Below are positions 5,538-12,236 of a DNA stretch of 14,332 nt, one piece after another. Every line of letters begins with the position of its first letter. The first letter of the stretch is position 1. Source of the DNA: an uncultured Lachnospiraceae bacterium (GTDB taxonomy: Bacteria > Bacillota > Clostridia > Lachnospirales > Lachnospiraceae); assembly GCA_905236585.1 (NCBI GenBank), contig CAJOQZ010000235.1, forward strand, positions 1 through 14,332. Direction: 5' to 3'. The notes beneath the pieces were generated by a model, which had not been told where the DNA came from, searched no databases, and saw only the letters and a program-made list of their open reading frames with translations. The position numbers were made by a program, and so were the translations under genes.

Positions 5538-5681
5538 ATGGCTACACAGATTGCGTCCACTCCTGTTGTGAAAGGTTCCGCGGCGGTAAAGATTTATAAG
5601 GAAGCGAATCAGAAACGCAGTCAGGCATCTAAAAATGGAGCGGATAAGTTAAAACAGAAGTTCGGCAAAAAAATGAAATGA
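5538..5681 (+). CDS. Tiny basic protein (47 aa) coupled to the next gene
   Basis: The ATG at 5538 follows an excellent AAGGAGG about eight bases upstream. The product, starting MATQIASTPVVKGSAAVKIY, is 47 residues and strongly basic toward its end (KLKQKFGKKMK). The stop overlaps the start of the following gene by four bases (ATGA at 5678-5681), the arrangement of an antitoxin-toxin or other coupled pair. I do not recognise a named family. The last 25 bases together with the downstream gene start are echoed at 4564-4602, showing that this pair existed, or inserted, twice in the islet. Roles as antitoxin or chaperone-like partner are guesses. The region 5324-5537 before it shows no convincing promoter. 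Confidence 0.7.
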   Translation: MATQIASTPVVKGSAAVKIYKEANQKRSQASKNGADKLKQKFGKKMK

Positions 5682-5986
5682 TGAATTTGGATATACAACG
5701 TCTGTCAGACGAGAACCGACATCTGATAGAGGGGTTTTCGTGTGTAGAAACCGATGAAATGCTTTTTGGAATTAACGCAAAGGAGCGCAGACGGATACGG
5801 AAGCGCTCACAGGACATGGAAAACTTCCTGCGTAATGAAGCCTATGAAGATCAGGAGAGAGGGCTGAGCAGGACGTATTTGTTCGTAAATGAAGGAAAAC
5901 TGGCAGCATATCTTGCTCCTGTGAGCATGAGGCTTTGGGTTGATGAGTATTTGGCAGAGAAATCTGACGAGATCACGGTGATGTAA
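5678..5986 (+). pseudogene. GNAT acetyltransferase-like N-terminal fragment
   Basis: The frame gives 102 residues starting MMNLDIQRLSDENRHLIEGF. The pattern (GFSCVETDEMLF, a basic RRRIRKRSQDM helix, EDQERGLSRTYLFVNEGKLA then AYLAP) resembles the first half of GNAT-type acetyltransferases that I associate with Lachnospiraceae small gene pairs. The acetyl-CoA-binding half (the family's Q/R-x-x-G-x-G/A loop) is missing. After residue about 80 the similarity fades and the frame stops. The following 100 bases have stops in all useful frames. I therefore call it a truncated gene, though a short functional protein cannot be excluded. It overlaps the 47-residue gene and would be co-translated with it. 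The family assignment is tentative. Confidence 0.45.
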
Positions 5987-6113
5987 TGATTTCAGAAAAA
6001 TACCAGATAGGGGCATGACGGGCATAAAGCGGACTAAATTTTCAGGACAGGGATTATTAGTGCCGTTGAGACGCAGTGGGATATAAGAATGACAGATACA
6101 GGAAAACTTATGA

Positions 6114-6380
6114 GTTTTCTTAAACAGAAGAAAGGAATTACGTACTGCGTCGCTCGACAATGCAGAGATGCTGCAAGGTGCAGACGCGCAGATCAACCTC
6201 GCCCGCGGCGTGGTCGTAACGCACGCCAAAGGGGAGCCGATGGACGAGGAATCCGCGAAGGCGGCTGCGGAGTTCTTTGGACCGGACGGACGCCATAACG
6301 AAGATTATCTGTTCTTCTACAACAACATCAAGGAAAACGTGGCAAAGAGGGTTGCAGCCTATCAAAGCGGCATGAAGTAA
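6114..6380 (+). pseudogene. Orphan C-terminal gene fragment of unknown family
   Basis: The frame open from 6114 to a TAA at 6378-6380 reads like real protein: LDNAEMLQGADAQINLARGV, VVTHAKGEPMDEESAKAAAE, FFGPDGRHNEDYLFFYNNIK, ending AAYQSGMK. The first ATG in frame (6168) has no ribosome site. An in-frame TGA (6111-6113) lies upstream, and a different frame starting at 6089 (MTDTGKLMSFLKQKKGITY) runs into it. This suggests the 5' part has been lost or frame-shifted. A good terminator follows directly, consistent with the natural end of a gene. I do not recognise the family and assign no function. Bases 5987-6088 between this and the acetyltransferase-like fragment hold no supportable gene. Confidence 0.5.
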
Positions 6381-6385
6381 AAAGA

Positions 6386-6428
6386 ATCCCCCGACTATCC
6401 AGTAAAGGACAGCCGGGGGTGTTTTTTA
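6386..6428. terminator. Bidirectional intrinsic terminator
   Basis: CCCCCG (6388-6393) pairs with CGGGGG (6414-6419), and the stem extends through CT and TCC with two A-C mismatches around AGTAAA. GTTTTTTA follows on the + strand, and a T-rich tract (TTCTTTTTA) follows on the minus strand. It separates the converging orphan fragment and the 205-residue gene. Confidence 0.85.
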
Positions 6429-6432
6429 GCAA

Positions 6433-7050
6433 TTATTCTTCTCCGTTTTTCCACTTGTCAAACTTCTCAAGAACCGCGTCATAGGTCTTCGAGGAGATGT
6501 CCGGGAGATCCTTGCCCCACGTCTTGGTGGCTTCTTTGAAGCCTTTCTTAAATGCGTCGATCATTTCCTCCGCCTTGTCAGGATCGTTGCCGGAAAGCGC
6601 CTTAGCAAAGTCCAAAATACGGTCGGATGTCTGATTCACGCCCCAGTAGCCGTCTTCCGCGATATCCGCCTGCGCCTGTGCCTTCGTCGCCGCGTCAACG
6701 GTAAAGTCGCCGCCTGCGAGGAATTTCCACATATCGTCGTCCGAAGCCTGCCCAAAGGCTTTTCCCTGTCCGCTGATGGAATTGCGAACTATGTCGAACA
6801 ACTGCGACTTTTGGGCTTCGAGATCGGATTTCATTTTGGCGATGATGGCGTCGCGGTCAACTCCTTGATTCTTCGAAGCGGTCGTTTTCTTCGCGGAATC
6901 GCTGCTCGAAGATTTTTCATAAACAGCAGCAGCTTCTGTATTCGTCTTCGCAGACTCCTTGCTGTCCGACGTCTTCGCCGTGGCGCCGTTCGTATAGGTT
7001 GAGGAAGTGGCGATTGAAGAAGTGACACTGCCTAAAGTATTGATGTCCAT
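6433..7050 (-). CDS. Unknown 205-residue protein, probable motility regulon member
   Basis: The start (complement of 7048-7050) is preceded by AAGGAGGG with good spacing. The product begins MDINTLGSVTSSIATSSTYT. Residues 1-70 are low-complexity and rich in Ser, Thr, Ala and Lys. Residues 70-205 look helical and ordered, with an ISGQGKAFGQASDDDMWKFL segment, ADIAEDGYWGVNQTSDRILD, and ALSGNDPDKAEEMIDAFKKG. There is no signal peptide or membrane segment. I recall related proteins in flagellated Lachnospiraceae but know no function. A near-consensus sigma-D (FliA-type) promoter lies 168 bases upstream on the same strand, so membership in the flagellar regulon is inferred. A disordered Ser/Thr-rich head on a helical body would suit a flagellar-export substrate or chaperone, which is speculation. 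Confidence 0.85.
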   Translation of the reverse strand: MDINTLGSVTSSIATSSTYTNGATAKTSDSKESAKTNTEAAAVYEKSSSSDSAKKTTASKNQGVDRDAIIAKMKSDLEAQKSQLFDIVRNSISGQGKAFGQASDDDMWKFLAGGDFTVDAATKAQAQADIAEDGYWGVNQTSDRILDFAKALSGNDPDKAEEMIDAFKKGFKEATKTWGKDLPDISSKTYDAVLEKFDKWKNGEE

Positions 7051-7089
7051 AGATTCCCTCCTTGGTTATGCCGGTTGATAAAGTATAAT

Positions 7090-7109
7090 ACGCAAAATCC
7101 GTTTTGCGT
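7090..7109. other. Perfect 20-base palindromic hairpin in the leader of the 205-residue gene
   Basis: ACGCAAAA (7090-7097) and TTTTGCGT (7102-7109) pair perfectly around TCCG. On the minus strand it lies 40 bases before the start codon, inside the transcript expected from the sigma-D promoter. No T tract of terminator type follows. It could be an operator or a leader hairpin. The rest of 7110-7217 shows nothing I can support. Confidence 0.5.
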
Positions 7110-7217
7110 CATGCCTGAAAATGAAAGTAGCAGACATCGGGCATTTTTCCAAGTATGAAAATGCCGTGCCCGAAGCATCCGTGTCCAACAAAAGACAAAG
7201 ATGGTTTTCTATTGTCT

Positions 7218-7244
7218 TTATCGGCGATAAGTACTTTTACCTTA
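7218..7244 (-). promoter_or_regulatory. Sigma-D/FliA-type flagellar promoter
   Basis: Read on the minus strand, TAAG (7241-7244) is followed after exactly 15 bases by GCCGATAA (7218-7225). The known sigma-D consensus is TAAA, 14-16 bases, GCCGATAT. It points toward the 205-residue gene starting at 7050, giving a leader of roughly 160 bases. Confidence 0.6.
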
Positions 7245-7329
7245 ACATCTGCACGTGAAAAATACAAGGGATTTTGCGTAAAACGATGAAAAAATGATGT
7301 GAAAGTCGTTGAAATCATTTTTATTTTGT

Positions 7330-7405
7330 GAACAAACGCTTCTTTGTGTGAGGTTAATGCATTTTTGCTGTCGAACACAAAAAAGCATTTGTTCCTAAGG
7401 CAAGA
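7330..7405 (+). repeat. Dispersed structured hairpin repeat, copy 2
   Basis: The 5' arm (7330-7349) and 3' arm (7375-7394) pair at 18 of 20 positions, the other two being C-A. The core is GAGG (7350-7353), TTAA, a weaker apical hairpin TGCA-TTTT-TGCT (7358-7369), then GTCGA (7370-7374). AGGCAAGA follows at 7398-7405. Arm sequences differ from copies 1 and 3 while remaining complementary. It sits between the divergent 205-residue gene and the MATE locus, 11 bases before the MATE promoter. Confidence 0.85.
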
Positions 7406-7416
7406 AAAACCCCCGA

Positions 7417-7445
7417 TTGAAAAGCGGCATATTTCGTGCTATACT
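7417..7445 (+). promoter_or_regulatory. Sigma-A-like promoter of the MATE/pepD operon
   Basis: TTGAAA (7417-7422) and TATACT (7440-7445) are separated by exactly 17 bases. It lies immediately downstream of repeat copy 2 and 50 bases before the MATE start codon. Confidence 0.7.
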
Positions 7446-7494
7446 TTCCTTTGTGAAAATTTGTTCGCAGCATTAGAGCCGATACGGGTGTATT

Positions 7495-8164
7495 ATGGAA
7501 ACAAATATGACGGAGGGCAAGCCGTTCGGGATGATCCTGAAATTTACGGTGCCCCTTTTTCTCGGAAATGTATTTCAGCAGTTATATAATATGATCGACA
7601 GCGTGATCGTCGGAAAATATGTCGGCGCCAACGCGCTGGCGGCGGTCGGCTCCACGGGGACGATCTTCTTTTTGGTGATCGGGCTTGCGATGGGGATGGC
7701 AAGCGGGTTTACGGTCATGACAAGCCAGTATTTCGGCGCGGATGACGAGGACGGCGTGCGCTACTCCGTGACGAACGGAATCATCATGTCCGTTATTGTG
7801 TCCATCCTTTTGACGACGATAAGCATTGCCGTGATGCCGACGCTGCTTTCCCTGATGAATACGCCGGCGGAAATATACGACGACGCATACTCCTATATCG
7901 TCATCATTTGTGAGGGGACGGTTGCGATCATTTTTTACAATCTCTTTTCCTCATTGATGCGGGCGATCGGCAACAGCCGTCTGCCGCTGTATTTTCTGAT
8001 TTTTTCCGCCTGTACGAATGTGGTGCTGGATATTGTTTTCATTATCGCTTTTCGATGGGGCGGACCCGGCGGCTTGGCTGCTTGCCGGTGTGGTGGGCGT
8101 CTTCCTGTATCTGTACCTGATGCGGAAAGAACGAAAGAAAACCACGGAGTATATCACACTATAA
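7495..8164 (+). pseudogene. MATE-family efflux transporter with internal deletion
   Basis: The N-terminal part is a normal MATE transporter: MTEGKPFGMILKFTVPLFLG, FQQLYNMIDSVIVGKYVGAN, and continuing through about residue 186 (DIVFIIAF), covering roughly the first six membrane segments. At about 8055-8062 the frame becomes meaningless. The adjacent frame from 8060 reads ADPAAWLLAGVVGVFLYLYL followed by MRKERKKTTEYITL and a TAA at 8162-8164, which is the last membrane helix and tail expected of the same family. A functional member has about 450 residues and 12 helices, so some 230-240 codons are missing and the join is out of frame. The GGGGCGG sequence at the join is consistent with deletion between short direct repeats. 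The promoter and downstream gene remain intact, so it may now act mainly as leader for pepD. Confidence 0.85.
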
Positions 8165-8194
8165 AAATATAAGCCAAATGAGGAGGAGCATATC

Positions 8195-9640
8195 ATGGCT
8201 GTTTTATCATCCTGCAAACCGGAGCGCGTATTTTATTATTTTGAGCAGATCGCAGGCATCCCGCATCCGTCGCATCACGAGGAAGCGATCAGCAACTATC
8301 TGGTTTCTTTTGCAAAAGAGCATAACCTCGAATACTATCAGGACGACCTCTTTAATGTCATTATCATCAAGGAAGCGTCCGCCGGTTGCGAGGAGAAGGA
8401 GCCGCTGATCCTGCAAGGGCACATGGACATGGTCGCGGAACAGGAAGCGGATTGTCTGAAAAATATGGAGGCCGACGGACTCGATCTTTATGTGGATGGT
8501 GATTTTGTAAAAGCAAAAGGCACCACGTTAGGAGGCGACGACGGGATTGCGATTGCGATTGCGCTGGCGCTTTTGGAGGATGATTCGCTGCGGCATCCCC
8601 GTCTGGAATTTGTCTGTACGGTGTGCGAGGAAGTCGGACTTCAGGGGGCGGGCGGAATTGACGTATCGCCGTTAAAAGGGCATGCCATGTTAAACATTGA
8701 TTCCGAGGGCGAGGGAACCGTCTTGGCAAGTTGCGCGGGCGGCGGCAGGATCAACGTTTCCCTTCCGCTGGTGCGGGAAGATCTGCAGGGGCGGCGCACC
8801 TATGAGATCAAGGTAAGCGGTCTTTTAGGCGGACATTCCGGCATGGAGATAGGCAAAGGCAGGGCAAACGCCAACCTCCTTCTGGCGCGGATTATGCGCG
8901 GCGTATTCAGCGAGTTTTCGTTCCGTTTGATCGATTTTTACGGCGGCAGTAAGGACAACGCGATTCCGAGGGAAGCGACGGCGGTCATTGCCGTGGCGAA
9001 GGAAAATGTCGAGCGGTTAAAAGAAACGGTGGAAGCGGCGGCGGAAATGACCCGCTCGATCTTCTTAAGCGCCGATCCGGATATCGTGGTAACGCTGCGC
9101 GAGACGGATGCCGGAGGACGACCAGTTCTGCGCGGGATGACGAGGAAAATCCTGGCGCTGATGCTTTCCCTGCCAAATGGCGTGATCCGTATGAGCGATC
9201 GGATCGACGGGCTGGTGGAGACGTCTTTGAATTTGGGCATACTTTCCATGGGCGACCGCTCGTTTAATATGAGTTATGCGCCGCGGAGTTCTTCTGCCGC
9301 ATCTTTTACGACGCTCTGCGATGAAATGCGTTTTATCTGCGACCACGCGGGGGCGCGCTTTGAATTAAGCGAAACCTATCCCGCTTGGGAATACAAAGAT
9401 GCATCTTTGCTGCGGGAGAAAATGTGCCGCATATATAAGGAGATGTTCGGCAAAGAACTTAGGGTTGAAGCCATTCACGCCGGTGTGGAATGCGGCATTT
9501 TTGCGGGGAAGATCCCAGATTTGGACGCGGTTTCCATGGGACCGGATCTGTTTGACATCCATACGCCGATGGAGAGACTTTCGATTTCTTCGACGGAACG
9601 GACGTATCGTTTCATCCGCGCAGTAGTCGAGGGCGACTGA
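8195..9640 (+). CDS. pepD: Aminoacyl-histidine dipeptidase (M20 family, PepD-like)
   Basis: This 481-residue cytosolic metallopeptidase is of normal family length and would hydrolyse Xaa-His and related dipeptides using two Zn2+ ions. Expected metal and catalytic positions are visible: His76 and Asp78 in LQGHMDMV, Asp115 in GGDDG, the Glu145-Glu146 pair in CEEVG, Asp169 in LNIDSEGEG, and the late histidine in DLFDIHTPMERLSI. The lid/dimerisation domain begins around residue 185 and includes GGHSGMEIGKGRANAN. AGGAGG shortly before the ATG fixes the start. The upstream gene is the broken MATE locus, whose promoter probably drives this gene. The next gene begins directly after its TGA (TGAATG), implying an operon. 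Confidence 0.93.
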   Translation: MAVLSSCKPERVFYYFEQIAGIPHPSHHEEAISNYLVSFAKEHNLEYYQDDLFNVIIIKEASAGCEEKEPLILQGHMDMVAEQEADCLKNMEADGLDLYVDGDFVKAKGTTLGGDDGIAIAIALALLEDDSLRHPRLEFVCTVCEEVGLQGAGGIDVSPLKGHAMLNIDSEGEGTVLASCAGGGRINVSLPLVREDLQGRRTYEIKVSGLLGGHSGMEIGKGRANANLLLARIMRGVFSEFSFRLIDFYGGSKDNAIPREATAVIAVAKENVERLKETVEAAAEMTRSIFLSADPDIVVTLRETDAGGRPVLRGMTRKILALMLSLPNGVIRMSDRIDGLVETSLNLGILSMGDRSFNMSYAPRSSSAASFTTLCDEMRFICDHAGARFELSETYPAWEYKDASLLREKMCRIYKEMFGKELRVEAIHAGVECGIFAGKIPDLDAVSMGPDLFDIHTPMERLSISSTERTYRFIRAVVEGD

Positions 9641-10375
9641 ATGTATCAGATGCGGGGGCGGGTGCGATACAGCGAGATTGACACCAAAGGCAACCTCACG
9701 ATCGCAGCGCTGATCAACTATCTGCAGGATGCCTGTACGTTTGACTCGGAAGATGCGGGCGTGGGCTTGTCCTATCTGCGGGCGCATGGATGGGGCTGGT
9801 ACATCACCAACTGGCAGATCGAACTGCACACCCTGCCGCGGCTGGGGGATGAGATTGTCGTTTCAACGTGGGTCTATCGGTTCCAAGGCATGTTTGCCTA
9901 TCGGAATTTTACGCTGACCGATGCGGACGGGCATGCGCATGTGCGGGCAAATTCCATCTGGCTTTTGATGGACTTAGAGAACGTACGTCCGGTGCGCATT
10001 CCGAAGGAACTGATGGATGCACAGCCTTCTGATCCGCCGATTGAGCGGGACTGGGGCGGACGGAAAATCGCACTTGCATCCGGTTTGGAAGAAAAAAATA
10101 CGCTGACCGTTGCGCCGCTTCATCTCGATACGAATTTTCATATGAACAACGAGCATTATATCGAGATTGCGAGGGACGTTTTGCCGAAGAGCGAAAAAAT
10201 ATTCGAGATCGCGACCGAATATAAAAAGGCGGCGCTCCTCGGCGATGTTTTGCATATACGGCGTGCGAAAAAAGATGATGAGACCTGGCAGGTGCAGATA
10301 TGCGGCGAGGATGAAGCGGATATTTTCGCGGTGGTGGATTTTACGGTTTGTGATGCAGCAGGAAGACAGGAGTAG
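9641..10375 (+). CDS. Acyl-ACP thioesterase (FatA/FatB family)
   Basis: This 244-residue protein has the double hot-dog layout of bacterial acyl-ACP thioesterases. The first hot-dog starts RVRYSEIDTKGNLTIAALIN with LQDACTFDSED, and the second contains the active-site block LDTNFHMNNEHYIEIA, with Asp163, Asn165 and His167 as the expected catalytic set. RPVRIPKEL links the two halves. It would release fatty acids from acyl carrier protein in the cytosol; chain-length preference cannot be read here. The start follows the pepD stop without a gap and no strong ribosome site is seen, so translational coupling is likely. The cvfB-like gene follows after five bases. Confidence 0.93.
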   Translation: MYQMRGRVRYSEIDTKGNLTIAALINYLQDACTFDSEDAGVGLSYLRAHGWGWYITNWQIELHTLPRLGDEIVVSTWVYRFQGMFAYRNFTLTDADGHAHVRANSIWLLMDLENVRPVRIPKELMDAQPSDPPIERDWGGRKIALASGLEEKNTLTVAPLHLDTNFHMNNEHYIEIARDVLPKSEKIFEIATEYKKAALLGDVLHIRRAKKDDETWQVQICGEDEADIFAVVDFTVCDAAGRQE

Positions 10376-10380
10376 GACGG

Positions 10381-11220
10381 ATGTTACGACTATGCGAAAT
10401 GCAGCCGCTTGTTGTGGTAAAGGAAGTGGATTTTGGCGTCTATCTTGCGCCAAAGGAAAGCGACCATGAACGGGTGCTGCTGCCGAAAAGCCGCGTTGCC
10501 GAAGGGCTTGCCGTGGGGGATACGGTGAACGCATTTTTATACCGCGATTCCAAAGACCGCCTGATCGCAACGACAAGGGAGCCCCGGATTACGCTGGATT
10601 CCGTTGCGGCGCTCCCGGTGACCGATGTTACACGGATCGGCGCGTTTCTTGACTGGGGTTTGGAAAAGGAACTGTTTCTTCCATATAAAGAAATGACGAA
10701 GGAGCCGCGGCAGGGGGATGTAATTCTGGTACGGCTGTATATTGACAAAAGCAGCCGCCCGGCGGCGAGCATGAAGCATCTGTACGACCTCTTAACCTGG
10801 CGGTCGCCGTATGTGGCGGGCGATGTGGTAGAGGGGCGGATCTATGAATTTGGGCATGATTTCGGCACATTTGTCGCGGTGGCGGATAAGTACTCGGCAA
10901 TGCTGCCGAAGCACGAGGACGTATCGGCGTACCGGATCGGAGACGTCGTCACGGCGCGGATTACGGCGGTAAAAGAGGACGGCAAACTGGATCTGTCCCT
11001 GCGGAAAAAAGCGTTCGAACAGATTGACGAGGATGCCGAACATCTGCTTTCGCTGATTGATTCCTATGCGGGGGTGCTGCCGTTTACCGAAAAAGCCGAC
11101 CCGGAGGTCATCAAACGGGAGACCGGTCTGTCGAAAGGCGCATTCAAACGAGCGATCGGTCATTTATATAAGGAAAGAAAGATTACGCTAACCGACGGAA
11201 AAATCCGTTTGAATCAATAA
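10381..11220 (+). CDS. CvfB-like S1 RNA-binding protein
   Basis: The 279-residue protein has repeated S1-type beta-barrel segments and a C-terminal winged helix, the architecture of CvfB/YitL proteins. The first S1-like unit covers about residues 1-65, the second about 70-135 (IGAFLDWGLEKELFLPYKEM), and a third about 145-205 (GRIYEFGHDFGTFVAV, ending KLDLSLRKK). The winged helix is residues 215-279 (ETGLSKGAFKRAIGHLYKER). Family members bind RNA and influence virulence-factor or regulatory RNA expression in staphylococci; its targets here are unknown. AGGAG before the ATG supports the start, although ATG at 10399 is possible. A weak GCCCG/CGGGC hairpin at 11233-11249 separates it from ridA. 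Confidence 0.88.
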   Translation: MLRLCEMQPLVVVKEVDFGVYLAPKESDHERVLLPKSRVAEGLAVGDTVNAFLYRDSKDRLIATTREPRITLDSVAALPVTDVTRIGAFLDWGLEKELFLPYKEMTKEPRQGDVILVRLYIDKSSRPAASMKHLYDLLTWRSPYVAGDVVEGRIYEFGHDFGTFVAVADKYSAMLPKHEDVSAYRIGDVVTARITAVKEDGKLDLSLRKKAFEQIDEDAEHLLSLIDSYAGVLPFTEKADPEVIKRETGLSKGAFKRAIGHLYKERKITLTDGKIRLNQ

Positions 11221-11275
11221 TATATCATAGTAGCCCGTTTTTTGCGGGCGGAAGATAAGAAAGCGAGGGATTTTT

Positions 11276-11650
11276 ATGAAAGAAGTCATCACAACAGACA
11301 AGGCGCCGGCGGCGATCGGTCCGTATTCACAGGCGATCGTTGTCGGCAATCTGATCTACACGTCGGGGGTGATCCCGATCAATCCCGAAACAGGCGGACT
11401 GCCGTCGGGAACGGATGTACAGGCGAGGCAGGTTTTTTCCAATCTGAAAAACTTGATCGAAGCCTCCGGCTCGTCGATGGACAAGATCATTAAGACGACG
11501 GTATTTATCCGGGACATGGATAAGTTTGCGGAGATTAATGAGATCTACGAGGAGTTTTTCGAAGCGCCGTACCCGGCAAGGAGTTGTGTGGAAGTGGCGC
11601 GGCTGCCGAAGGATGTGCTGATCGAAATCGAAGCCGTAGCAGAAAAATAA
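11276..11650 (+). CDS. ridA: RidA family enamine/imine deaminase
   Basis: This 124-residue protein has the standard RidA (YjgF/YER057c/UK114) length and motifs: TTDKAPAAIGPYSQA with Tyr17, YTSGVIPINPETG, and PARSCVEVARLPKDVLIEIE with the key Arg102 and Glu118. RidA trimers hydrolyse reactive 2-aminoacrylate and other enamines released by PLP enzymes such as serine/threonine dehydratases. Presence of the arginine supports deaminase activity. The ribosome site is GCGAGGG about seven bases before ATG. It is the last gene of the rightward operon and is followed by a strong bidirectional terminator. Confidence 0.95.
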   Translation: MKEVITTDKAPAAIGPYSQAIVVGNLIYTSGVIPINPETGGLPSGTDVQARQVFSNLKNLIEASGSSMDKIIKTTVFIRDMDKFAEINEIYEEFFEAPYPARSCVEVARLPKDVLIEIEAVAEK

Positions 11651-11676
11651 AGGAATATGTCGTGAATGGCAAGGAT

Positions 11677-11703
11677 AAGCCCCCGCGAAAAACGCGGGGG
11701 CTT
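11677..11703. terminator. Bidirectional intrinsic terminator between ridA and the YjfB-type gene
   Basis: AAGCCCCCGCG (11677-11687) and CGCGGGGGCTT (11693-11703) form a perfect 11-pair stem around AAAAA. It lies between converging genes. The flanking T tracts are short on the + strand (CTTGTCGTT), but the stem is very stable. Confidence 0.85.
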
Positions 11704-11727
11704 GTCGTTCCATGAAAGAGAAGTCGG

Positions 11728-11913
11728 TTAAACCCGATAGTCAATATTGCTACCGACGGCGGGGTTCACTGTGGCTTCTAAGGCAGCCGCCATGTTCTGC
11801 CCTTCTACCTGCATGGCGTCCATCTGCATGTCGAGTACGGCGTAGCCGACTGCCGACATGGACTGCGAACTGCGCATTGCCATCGTCATGGAAACAGGAT
11901 CTGCAATACCCAA
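11728..11913 (-). CDS. YjfB-type putative motility protein
   Basis: This 61-residue protein fits the YjfB family (Pfam YjfB_motility): a hydrophilic helix rich in Met, Ser and Gln (MTMAMRSSQSMSAVGYAVLD) followed by a conserved ending (ALEATVNPAVGSNIDYRV). The family is associated with motility in Bacillus, where members lie in flagellar regulons; the molecular role is unknown. The start is TTG at 11911-11913, supported by AAAGGAGG about eight bases upstream. A closer ATG (11919) is in another frame. A sigma-A-like promoter is visible upstream on the same strand. Together with the sigma-D-controlled gene at 6433-7050 it indicates a motile host. Confidence 0.8.
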   Translation of the reverse strand: MGIADPVSMTMAMRSSQSMSAVGYAVLDMQMDAMQVEGQNMAAALEATVNPAVGSNIDYRV

Positions 11914-11947
11914 AGTGCATCCCTCCTTTCTCGTCTTTCATACGATT

Positions 11948-11976
11948 AGTATGACACGGATCGTCTTTCTTTGCAA
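11948..11976 (-). promoter_or_regulatory. Sigma-A-like promoter of the YjfB-type gene
   Basis: On the minus strand TTGCAA (11971-11976) is followed after 17 bases by CATACT (11948-11953), 35 bases before the TTG start codon. No convincing sigma-D element is seen here. Confidence 0.5.
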
Positions 11977-12021
11977 GAATCAAATGCCATTGCTCCGCGG
12001 GAATCAACTTTTTTGCGTTGA

Positions 12022-12099
12022 GAACAAACACTTCTTAAGTGTGAGGTTAAGGCATTATTGCCGTCGAACATTTAAGAAGTGTTTGTTCCCGAGGCAAGA
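12022..12099 (+). repeat. Dispersed structured hairpin repeat, copy 3
   Basis: The 5' arm (12022-12042) and 3' arm (12068-12088) pair over all 21 positions with one G-T wobble. Inside are GAGG (12043-12046), TTAA, apical hairpin GGCA-TTAT-TGCC (12051-12062) and GTCGA (12063-12067). AGGCAAGA follows at 12092-12099. It lies between the divergent YjfB-type gene and trxB, 71 bases before the trxB promoter. Bases 12100-12170 show nothing else I can support. Confidence 0.87.
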
Positions 12100-12170
12100 T
12101 TGGAAGAAAACTAATTTCCGTGCGGTCACTCTAGTTATCGGAGATTTTTCAAAAAAAATAAGGGTGATGA

Positions 12171-12199
12171 TTGACATGTGGAGGAAAGGACTATAAAAT
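12171..12199 (+). promoter_or_regulatory. Sigma-A-like promoter of trxB
   Basis: A perfect TTGACA (12171-12176) is followed after 17 bases by TAAAAT (12194-12199); TATAAA at 12192-12197 overlaps it. The trxB ATG lies 37 bases downstream. Confidence 0.65.
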
Positions 12200-12236
12200 A
12201 GATTGCACACAACTTATTTTTGAAAGGGGAATCGAA

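Noticed and set aside
7109..7378. Minus-strand 89-residue frame.
   Set aside because: It runs through the sigma-D promoter and repeat copy 2, has no ribosome site and has no protein-like pattern; treated as chance.
7330..7405. Guanidine-IV or other MATE-associated riboswitch.
   Set aside because: The same element also precedes pfkA and trxB and lies upstream of the promoter, so it does not behave as a MATE-specific leader.
11233..11249. GCCCG/CGGGC hairpin between the cvfB-like gene and ridA as a terminator.
   Set aside because: The stem is only five pairs and no T tract follows; at most a weak attenuator.
12022..12099. CRISPR array or tandem repeat array.
   Set aside because: Copies are thousands of bases apart with no regular spacers and no cas genes.
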